A DNA stretch of 64,000 nucleotides. Origin: Candidatus Vondammii sp. HM_W22 (GTDB lineage Bacteria; Pseudomonadota; Gammaproteobacteria; Chromatiales; Chromatiaceae). The number at the start of each line of letters is the position of its first letter. Within the stretch, counting starts at the first letter, position 1. The position numbers and the translations under genes were made by a program. The notes under the pieces are model-generated. The model searched no databases. It had not been told where the DNA came from and saw only the letters and a program-made list of their open reading frames with translations. Location: the NCBI RefSeq assembly GCF_022530855.2, contig NZ_CP099567.1, positions 3,286,001-3,350,000 of the forward strand, written 5' to 3'. Shown here one piece after another: positions 57,430 through 64,000 of this stretch.

Positions 57430-58351
57430 AGCCAATCAGGAGGATCGCTTAAGCACAGGTAGGAACGGCATAAAAGGATGCAGCATTTGCAGAAAAATAT
57501 GCGCCACCTCATACTCCCGGCAACGCCGTGCAAGTGCTATAATGAAATCTTTAAAAATCCGACAAAGGCCAACAGCCTCCAGTAATTCAGGAGAGCCCTG
57601 TATCTTCACGCTCATTTTTCTGGCAATATCCATATGTCGCTTCATCCGGCCAGCAACGTCAATCGACGCATGTTGTACACCAAATTCATCATACCCATCT
57701 TCACACCGGCACTGACTTGCCCGATGCTACGCACCAGTCGATTGGCCTGCTGGGCAAACACGCACTCAACTCGAGCTAGAACTCTTGACCGTTTTCGGTT
57801 TGCCTCTTGCTCCGGTTTATTCAAGGAGCGTTTGCGTGTCGACTTGCGATGAATCTGACTGCGGTAATGCGCACACGGTAAAGTGGCATCCCGTTTTACA
57901 CTGTCGTAAGCAGAACCGGCCCGGACACTTCCACTACCGTTGTTCTCATCCAGCAGTTCCTCGAAGACTTGGCTTTTGCCATGCTTTATGGTCCAATGTG
58001 CTGCAACATCCTTCTGGCGGCATTTGTTATCACTCCATGCCTCAGGGCTATCCCCGGCTTTGATCTGCCTATTTTCCTCTCGCGTATTACGTTGCCTGGG
58101 TACTGGAGCGATAGCGGCATCTACAATCTGTCCCTTGCGAGCACTGAAGCCTGCTGCATCAATCCGGATCAACAGCTCTGAAAGGAGTTTATCAACAAGG
58201 CCCCGTTCTTTCAGGCGCTCATGATATACCCAAACCGTTTTAGCATCGGGTGCCTTATCCTCCGGGCTCAGCCCAGGAAAACGATAAAAATTATAGCGAT
58301 CCCGAATAAGGAGTTCAAGTTAGTCTTGATGATCAAAAAACTCGGTTGCAT
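57430..58351 (-). pseudogene. IS5-family element (degraded)
   Basis: From the ATG at 58351 the minus strand begins MQPSFFDHQD (then a stop), continues RDRYNFYRFPGLSPEDKAPD, AKTVWVYHERLKERGLVDKL, ARKGQIVDAAIAPVPRQRNT, and later RQKDVAAHWTIKHGK, RSRVLARVECVFAQQANRLV and GMMNLVYNMRRLTLL. A tail (MKRHMDIARKMSVKIQGSPE) is shared with the fragment at 30506. There is an internal deletion after KHGKS (to SQVFEELLDENN). Confidence 0.8.
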
Positions 58352-59279
58352 GGCTTTTATCAATGGCTGGTTGAGTTGGTTACTATTATCGCTAATTTTG
58401 GAGGGCTTTTAGAGGCTCCCTTATAGAGAGCACATGGAGCACCTGCAGCGTTCTCTCCGCGCTTCATTTAGCACCTACCAACAGATCCCAGCTTAGTGTA
58501 GAGTTTTGTACAAAGTCACAACAAAAGCTCGCCATATCCAATAAACATAGTCTTTATCCTCCTGATTTTCAGTGCTTTTTAACTGTCGGCTAGCATTAGC
58601 TTACAGCCTCGGCTAGCGAAACAACACCCATAGACGCCCTCTCCACCGCCATGGTGGAGTCCGCCTCAGGCGCTGCCAAACTCCCCCTTGGGACTGACCG
58701 GCGTCATGGCGCTATTTGATCGCAGAGGAAGGAGGGCTACTGGCTATTCTCGCACAGCTCCTTCACCCCCCCTGATGGTTCGTCTTTTCCCCGATGTACC
58801 GACCCAGCCATGAGGGCAATGATTCTCAAATATGGCGGCCACCCCCTTCGGCATAAGCGCAATGCAGGAACTTAATCGATTAAACCCCTCCTTTAAAGGG
58901 ACTGCAACCAATTCAATGGTGCTTTTTCTCGCCACAAACACCCCCAGTATCACCTACTTCCAACCGAGATGATTGCCCTGCGTGCCGCTGGCCGCTGGCA
59001 GCTCTCACATATCGGCGGTTCTTCCTGATTACAGATCAGGATGAGAGTGACATCGAGTCAATTTCAACAACCCCGATTGGGCTGCGCCACAGGGATCGAC
59101 TGAAACCATCTTCTATAGTCTATTTCGGTGCCATTCAGATCCGCCGTATCAGCCATGCCCTGACGACTAGGCTGACAGCAGTTACCGGTGTGATTGCGGC
59201 AGTGGCCGCTCTGTACGGGTAAGTTCTGAAAAGTCAGTACAGCCGAGGTTAGTCCACTTCCGTAAACATCTGAATGGTG
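58352..59279. other. unassigned region with no convincing gene
   Basis: About 930 bp. The minus frame 58744-58953 and short plus frames (for example LRHRDRLKPSSIVYFGAIQI near 59080) show no family I recognise. GC content is like that of the core genes, so this may be decayed native sequence. Confidence 0.5.
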
Positions 59280-59786
59280 TTACTGAGGAGCTAAATCATA
59301 CCTCACGTCAATAACCCAGTAACAAACTTCTCCTTCAGGCAGGCAGACCACCACCTCATCATCAATGGTTCGTTTAATCAGCGCCTTTGCCATGGGTGAG
59401 TCCATACTAATCCACCCTCTTTCAGGGCTAAACTCGTCAGGCCCCACGATGCGATAGAGCGCCTTTTTCCCCGCGCCATTCTCAAGAGTTATCCAAGCGC
59501 CGAAAAAGATACGACGGGTATCCGATGGTACACTCCCAACCACCTTGAGATCAGGGAGGCGCCTTTGCAGATAATAGATACGGCGGTCTATCTCCCGTAG
59601 CTCTTTTTTACGATAGATGTACTCGGCATTTTCCGAACGGTCGCCTTCCGCTGCCGCCGCTGTCAGCGCCTTCGTCACCTCACGCCGGCGTACCCATAAT
59701 GCTTTGGCTTCTGCATCCAGGGCTTCATACCCTTGCCGGGTAATGTAGAGCGATGATTTGGGTTCTGGTGGTCGATAACGGCCCAT
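59280..59786 (-). CDS. greB: transcription elongation factor GreB
   Basis: The 168-residue protein starts MGRYRPPEPKSSLYITRQGY and has the GreB coiled-coil tip with acidic residues in AAAEGDRSENAEYIYRKKEL, followed by the FKBP-like C-domain (FFGAWITLENGAGKKALYRI, DSPMAKALIKRTIDDEV). The DRSENAEY segment carries the D and E that stimulate RNA cleavage in backtracked polymerase. Length is slightly above E. coli GreB (158). Frame intact. Confidence 0.95.
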   Translation of the reverse strand: MGRYRPPEPKSSLYITRQGYEALDAEAKALWVRRREVTKALTAAAAEGDRSENAEYIYRKKELREIDRRIYYLQRRLPDLKVVGSVPSDTRRIFFGAWITLENGAGKKALYRIVGPDEFSPERGWISMDSPMAKALIKRTIDDEVVVCLPEGEVCYWVIDVRYDLAPQ

Positions 59787-60011
59787 ATCAGAACGATTCT
59801 CTGTGAAGAATTGGTATCAATTTGTGAGCTCTCAATAACACCGTGCAGATCTTTACCAGGGGGTATGGCGCGCCCACTTCCAAGAGTGCTAGCGGCAGAA
59901 ACATCGCCTTCAAGCTTACAGAGATGTGACCACAGCGTCTTCTGGAAGTAGATGCGCCATACCCTCAACCTCACGTACTCCTTGAAAACTTATGGTAATT
60001 CTAGCAACTAA
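59787..60011. other. greB upstream spacer
   Basis: An open minus-strand frame covers part of it (59675-59974) but is antisense or overlaps greB and has no family features. It should contain the greB promoter. Confidence 0.4.
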
Positions 60012-60119
60012 GAGGCTGTCCTAGATAAATAAATTATTTTAGGATGGCAAAGTGAGAAAGCGCAGATTAAGCAGGTACAAACAAAGGCCGATTAATCGGG
60101 TTATTTGCAGCGAGTACAA

Positions 60120-60128
60120 CAACACGAA
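60120..60128 (+). repeat. 9-bp target-site duplication, left
   Basis: CAACACGAA, identical to 61501-61509 on the other side of IS256 copy D. Confidence 0.9.
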
Positions 60129-61500
60129 GAGTTATAGTCAAATCTGGTGTTTAGCCAGTTGAATCAAGCGGCGACCTGATCGACTCTTGCTACCTCAACA
60201 CCCTCGTTAAATTTGATTCCGGTTATCACCTTCGCCAGGTAATCGAAACCCCGTAATCGTCTCCACGTCTTCTCGGCACACAGGCCGAGTTTGAATATCA
60301 TGTGTAGCATGCCGTCACGCGATAGACAGCCCTTGGAACGCTTGGTTCGATGGCGGATTGTCCCGAAGGTGGATTCAATCGGATTGCTGGTCCGAATGCT
60401 CTGCCAGTGCTGCGCAGGAAATTGATAGAAAGCCATCAGTTCCTCTCGGTCTTTGTGCAGACAGATGGCAGCCTTCGGATACTTTGGCTCATACGTTTTG
60501 ATAAACAGATCAAAGGCCTTTTCCGCATCGGCCTGGGTCTCCGACTGCCAGATGTTATGCAGTGCCTGCTTCGCTTTCGGCTGAGCTGACCTTGGCAGGC
60601 AGTTCAGCACGTTCATGGTCTTGTGCATCCAGCAGCGCTGCTGGCGCGTCTCCGGATACACTTCCTCCAGCGCAGCCCGGAATACCATTCGCCAATTTTG
60701 GCGGGGTCAGTCCGCGTGACTTCAGTTTCAACAGTACCTCCCGCCAGCTCTGTGCGGACTCCCGTACACCATCCTCAATTGCCAGAAAATGCTTCTCACC
60801 ACGCTCATTCACGCCGATCACCACCAGGGCACACAGCTTCGTCTGCTCTGCTCTCTGTCCGCTGTAGACACGTCTGCCCACACATACACCCAATGGCCCT
60901 TATCCAGGCGCTCCTCGCACCAGCTCCGATATTCTTCTGCCCAGACCTGCTTCAGACGCGATACCCTGCCCGCCGACAAGCCTGTTGCATCCGGACCCAC
61001 CAGCACTTTCAGGGCTTCACCCATCTCTCCACTGGAAATCCTCTTCAGGTAGAGCCACGGCAGTGCCGCTTCCAGTGACTTCGTCTTGCGTACATACGGC
61101 GGCACCAGAGCTGATCGGAACGTCACCGGCTCGCCGGTCTTCGCGCGAACTTTGGGGATCTTGACCATGACTGGCCCCAATCCTGTCTGCAGTTTACGAG
61201 CTGGCAGGTGACCATTACGCACCACACCCGCCTTGCCATCCTCTGTCCGTCGCTCGACGTGCTCCGCCAACAGCGCCAGCAGCTCGGCCTCCACCGCCTA
61301 GTAGATCAACTGCTCTGCACCGCTTCTCGGCAACTCTGTCAGCGGATCGATAATCGTATCTCGACCTGCCAGCTTAACAACGTTATTCTTACTCGTGGTG
61401 GCGTATCTCCGATGGTTGTTTTGATGTCTAGCAACAACAAATCAACCAGATACCCCGCTTTTTTTCAATCCCCTTCAAACACCACTTTCAATTATAACTC
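60129..61500 (-). mobile_element. IS256-family element, group I, copy D
   Basis: Starts GAGTTATAGTCAAATCTGG and ends ATTATAACTC at 61500; 1372 bp; flanked by the perfect 9-bp duplication CAACACGAA. It is thus a relatively recent insertion. Yet its transposase is badly defective: start codon lost, TAG at the same site as copies A and B, a one-base deletion near 60871, and a 14-bp deletion near 60689 (CCATTCGCCAATTTTG). Confidence 0.95.
60164..61294 (-). pseudogene. IS256-family transposase (copy D), frameshifted
   Basis: Pieces: 60818-61294 (from the Met after the TAG to KGHWVYVWAD), 60555-60893 (SGQRAEQTKLCALVVIGVNE to KSRGLTPPKLA), and 60164-60688 (FRAALEEVYPETRQQRCWMH to the C-terminus EGVEVARVDQVAA). 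The catalytic residues exist but in three frames. Confidence 0.85.
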
Positions 61501-61509
61501 CAACACGAA
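61501..61509 (+). repeat. 9-bp target-site duplication, right
   Basis: CAACACGAA, pair of 60120-60128. Confidence 0.9.
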
Positions 61510-62129
61510 CGGATGCCTCTTTAGTTGGCATCAACAAAACAACCGCGGGATATTACTTTCATCGACTTAGACAGGTTATCTATGACCACAGTGAGTATTT
61601 GGAATTGCTGGATGGAGAAATAGAAGCAGCCGAAAGTTATTTGGCTTGCTAAAGCGCAACGGTAAGGTGTTTACCGTTATTATTCCCGATGCTAAAGTCA
61701 GAACATTGGTGCCGATAATTAGGCAACAGGTAAAGCCCGACAGTATTGTTTATACCGACACATGGAGAAGCTATAGTGCATTAGATAGATGTCCCAGAAT
61801 TTAAGCACTTATCGAATAAACCACGGTAAACTACTCGCAAACAAGCATAACTAGATTAATGAAATAGAGATTCTTTGGAACCGAGCAAAGGGACATATGC
61901 GTCAGTTTAACGGTGTACTAAAAGACCATTTTCATCTCTTTTTGAAGAAGTGTGAATGGCGATTTAACAACGGTGATCCAGAAAGTTAGTTAAACCAATT
62001 GAATCAATGTGTTAAGGAAAATTTAGCTGATTAACTAGGACAGCCCCTTAACTAATAGGGCGCGCATATGCGTGTAGATATATTTCGCCCATGATTGTTT
62101 ATTTAAAAATAATGACTCGACTACTCGCC

Positions 62130-62933
62130 ATGACCAATACTCCCGATATCCTGAAAAAAATAATCCTTCGCAAACGTGAGGAGATTACTGAGCGCTCGGA
62201 GGAACTGCCTCTGGAGCAACTCATTGCCAATCTGGAAGGTATCTCACCCACCAGAGGGTTTGCAGATGCCATTGCAACAAAAATTAGCAGTGGAAAACCA
62301 GGTGTGATTGCAGAGATCAAAAAGGCATCACCAAGCAAGGGGGTAATCCGAGAGAATTTTTACCCTGCCGAGATCGCAAAAAGCTACCAGCAGAGAGGTG
62401 CCGCTTGCCTCTCCATTCTCACGGATATCAATTTCTTTCAGGGTAGTGATGAGTATCTGAAGCAGGCTAGGGCAGCCTGTCAGCTACCGGTGATTCGCAA
62501 AGATTTCATTATCGACCCATACCAGGTGTATGAGGCGCGTACTATTGGTGCCGACTGTATTCTGCTGATTGCCGCCTGCCTGAATGATGCCCTGATGAGC
62601 GAACTCAACGATCTCGCGCACCATCTCAAAATGGATGTCCTGATAGAGGTACATGACAGTGAGGAACTGTCCCGTGCACTCCAGGTCAACAATGGGCTGG
62701 TCGGAATCAACAACCGCAACCTCCGCACCTTTGATATGAATCTGAATACCACCCTCGAAATGCGGGAAAGGATACCGGAAGACCGTATCCTGGTGACAGA
62801 AAGCGGCATTCATACAACAGAGGATGTTGCTCTGATGCGGCGAAATGGCGTCAACGCCTTCCTGGTTGGCGAAGTTTTTATGCGCGCAGAAGAGCCAGGG
62901 GAAAAATTAGCCGAGCTGTTTGGCTTCCATTAA
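62130..62933 (+). CDS. trpC: indole-3-glycerol phosphate synthase
   Basis: From the ATG at 62130 the protein has 267 residues and the TIM-barrel motifs of Trp[21 protein letters not shown] (substrate-binding Lys and Ser), [52 protein letters not shown] and [17 protein letters not shown], ending with [20 protein letters not shown]. It forms indole-3-glycerol phosphate in tryptophan synthesis. An in-frame extension to 62091 comes from the IS flank and is unlikely. Normally trpD precedes; here the IS1595 end lies 80 bp upstream, so the operon link is lost. Confidence 0.95.
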   Translation: MTNTPDILKKIILRKREEITERSEELPLEQLIANLEGISPTRGFADAIATKISSGKPGVIAEIKKASPSKGVIRENFYPAEIAKSYQQRGAACLSILTDINFFQGSDEYLKQARAACQLPVIRKDFIIDPYQVYEARTIGADCILLIAACLNDALMSELNDLAHHLKMDVLIEVHDSEELSRALQVNNGLVGINNRNLRTFDMNLNTTLEMRERIPEDRILVTESGIHTTEDVALMRRNGVNAFLVGEVFMRAEEPGEKLAELFGFH

Positions 62934-62934
62934 A

Positions 62935-62954
62935 TCTGGATAGTTACATCCAGA
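62935..62954 (+). terminator. hairpin after trpC
   Basis: TCTGGAT-AGTTAC-ATCCAGA, a perfect 7-bp stem starting one base after the trpC stop. The following T content is modest (AATACCATTTTC), so termination strength is uncertain. A second inverted repeat CACGAAGA/TCTTCGTG follows at 62969-63009. Confidence 0.5.
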
Positions 62955-63279
62955 AATACCATTTTCATCACGAAGAAAGCGCACTGTTCATCAAATCATT
63001 ATCTTCGTGGTAAATTGTGGATTGCCAGACGGACACAGCCCTACAGCAAGGCTGGTGCATTGCCAAGCATCAACTATTTCAACGAGCTAAAGGCATCCGG
63101 AAACCCATTCAGAGAGGAGATACATTCAGTCCTTTTTTCGCATTTCCGACCCTAGTCGCCATATTTCTCAGATTTTTATGTCAGCCAGCAGTGGCGATGA
63201 TATAAGTTACCGGTAACAGAAAACGCCATACCTCAATAAAAAATTGCGTCCATAAAGCACTCCTTGAATTTTAAAAGGG
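62955..63279. other. no recognisable gene
   Basis: Spacer between trpC and IS1595 debris; one short plus-strand frame (63017-63205) has no family features. Confidence 0.5.
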
Positions 63280-63434
63280 GCTATCTCTAGTTAATCTAGC
63301 TAGATTTAGCTTTAACCTATTGATTTAACTGTTTTAAATGTGGTTATGCTTGTTTGCGAGTAGTTTATTTGATAAGTGCTTAAATTCTGGGACATCTATC
63401 TAATGTATTGTAGCTTCTCCATGTATCGGTATAA
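63280..63434 (-). mobile_element. IS1595-family end fragment, second copy
   Basis: GGGGCTATCTCTAGTTAATC at about 63282 and following bases are the reverse complement of the right end of the IS1595 at 61760-62047, with an internal deletion. The fragment ends in the VYTDTW region at 63434, where IS256 copy E is inserted. Confidence 0.8.
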
Positions 63435-64000
63435 GAGTTATAGTCAAATCTGGTGTTTAGCCAGTTGAATCAAGCGGCGACCTGATCGACTCCTGCTATC
63501 TCAACACCCTCTTTAAATTTGATTCCGGTTATCACCTTCGCCAGGTATCGAAACCCCGTAACAGATGGCAGCCTTCGGATACTTTGGCTCATACGTTTTG
63601 ATAAACAGATCAAAGGCCTTTTCCGCATCGGCCTGGGTCTCCGACTGCCAGATGTTATGCAGTGCCTGCTTCGCTTTCGGCTGAGCTGACCTTGGCAGGC
63701 AGTTCAGCACGTTCATGGTCTTGTGCATCCAGCAGCGCTGCCGGCGCGTCTCCGGATACACTTCCTCCAGCGCAGCCCGGAATACCATTCGCCAATTTTG
63801 GCGGGGTCAGTCCGCGTGACTTCAGTTTCAACAGTACCTCCCGCCAGCTCTGTGCGGACTCCCGTACACCATCCTCAATTGCCAGAAAATGCTTCTCACC
63901 ACGCTCATTCACGCCGATCACCACCAGGGCACACAGCTTCGTCTGCTCTGCTCTCTGTCCGCTGTAGACACCGTCTGCCCACACATACACCCAATGGCCC
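63435..64000 (-). mobile_element. IS256-family element, group I, copy E (cut by window edge)
   Basis: Starts GAGTTATAGTCAAATCTGG at 63435 and continues past the window. An internal deletion of about 320 bp lies near 63559. It shares with copy D the 14-bp deletion at ACCATTCGCCAATTTT (63784-63798), though it sits in a different target. Confidence 0.92.

Larger units (their letters stand above)
60012..62047 (+). mobile_element. IS1595-family element, interrupted by IS256 copy D
   Basis: Ends GAGGCTGTCCTAG (60012) and CTAGGACAGCCCC (62035-62047) are inverted repeats. AACTAA lies next to both ends (60006-60011 and 62050-62055), a possible partial target duplication. The transposase starts at about 60052 (GTGAGAAAGCGC..., KRRLSRYKQR) and is split by IS256 copy D. 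The right part has YYFHRLRQVIYDHSEYLEL, VFTVIIPDAKVRTLVPIIRQ, SIVYTDTWRSYSALD and IEILWNRAKGHMRQFNGVLK, with deletions and stops. Confidence 0.85.

Noticed and set aside
59675-59974. 99-codon frame overlapping the start of greB
   Set aside because: It overlaps greB on the same strand in another frame and matches no family.

Overview
The window looks like a stretch of a gammaproteobacterial chromosome under heavy insertion-sequence attack. Evidence for a gammaproteobacterium is gene order and protein type: argH divergent from algZ-algR, the block hemC-hemD-hemX-hemY, hemB-aroE, purE-tsaC, and the origin-proximal series rpmH-rnpA-yidC-mnmE and parA-parB. The many IS copies (several nested), the truncated and frameshifted accessory genes beside intact housekeeping genes, and the broken operons suggest a lineage in the early or middle stage of genome decay, such as a host-associated symbiont. 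That lifestyle is inference; nothing in the window proves it.

Layout: 0-3.4 kb holds an IS256 end (group I), an enoyl-CoA hydratase pseudogene, a decayed inverse-autotransporter/beta-helix surface protein and an IS256 scrap. 3.4-7.6 kb is a healthy block: prlC (oligopeptidase A), an SH3/anchor protein with a probable one-base deletion, and ubiD. 7.6-12.5 kb is mostly debris: a ParA-like pseudogene, IS5, an IS256 copy nested in another IS256, an IS630 split by a palindromic element, and an SDR/epimerase pseudogene. 12.5-18.2 kb carries a ferredoxin-type reductase and hemYXDC on the minus strand. 18.2-22.3 kb has a decayed phosphate-type binding protein and the molybdate operon modABC, whose upstream region is replaced by an IS630 end. 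22.3-26.1 kb holds a di-haem peroxidase remnant, argH, and the algZ/algR two-component pair. 26.1-31 kb has IS chimeras and an intact AT-rich surface-carbohydrate gene. 31-32.8 kb is parA-parB.

A 3.2-kb Tn3-family transposon (33.4-36.6 kb) has truncated an aryl-polyene-type fatty-acid/polyketide cluster (36.6-38.9 kb). 39-43.5 kb contains a lipoprotein, purE, tsaC, a CnoX/thioredoxin remnant, hemB and aroE. 43.5-49.5 kb is mobile DNA (ISL3, a second Tn3 copy, IS3, IS256) with a frameshifted TIR-domain gene between. 49.7-53.4 kb is rpmH-rnpA-yidC-mnmE. 53.4-58.4 kb is IS256, IS30, IS630 and IS5 plus a uspA pseudogene. The end of the window has greB, an IS1595 element interrupted by IS256, trpC, and another IS1595/IS256 pair.

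How the genes relate: hemB, hemC, hemD, hemX and hemY supply tetrapyrrole synthesis; ubiD ubiquinone; modABC molybdate for molybdoenzymes; purE, trpC, aroE and argH basic biosynthesis; yidC, mnmE, rnpA, rpmH, tsaC and greB translation, transcription and membrane insertion. No tRNA, rRNA or CRISPR array was found. IS groups named here (I, II, III for three IS256-type lineages) are my own labels from sequence comparison within the window.
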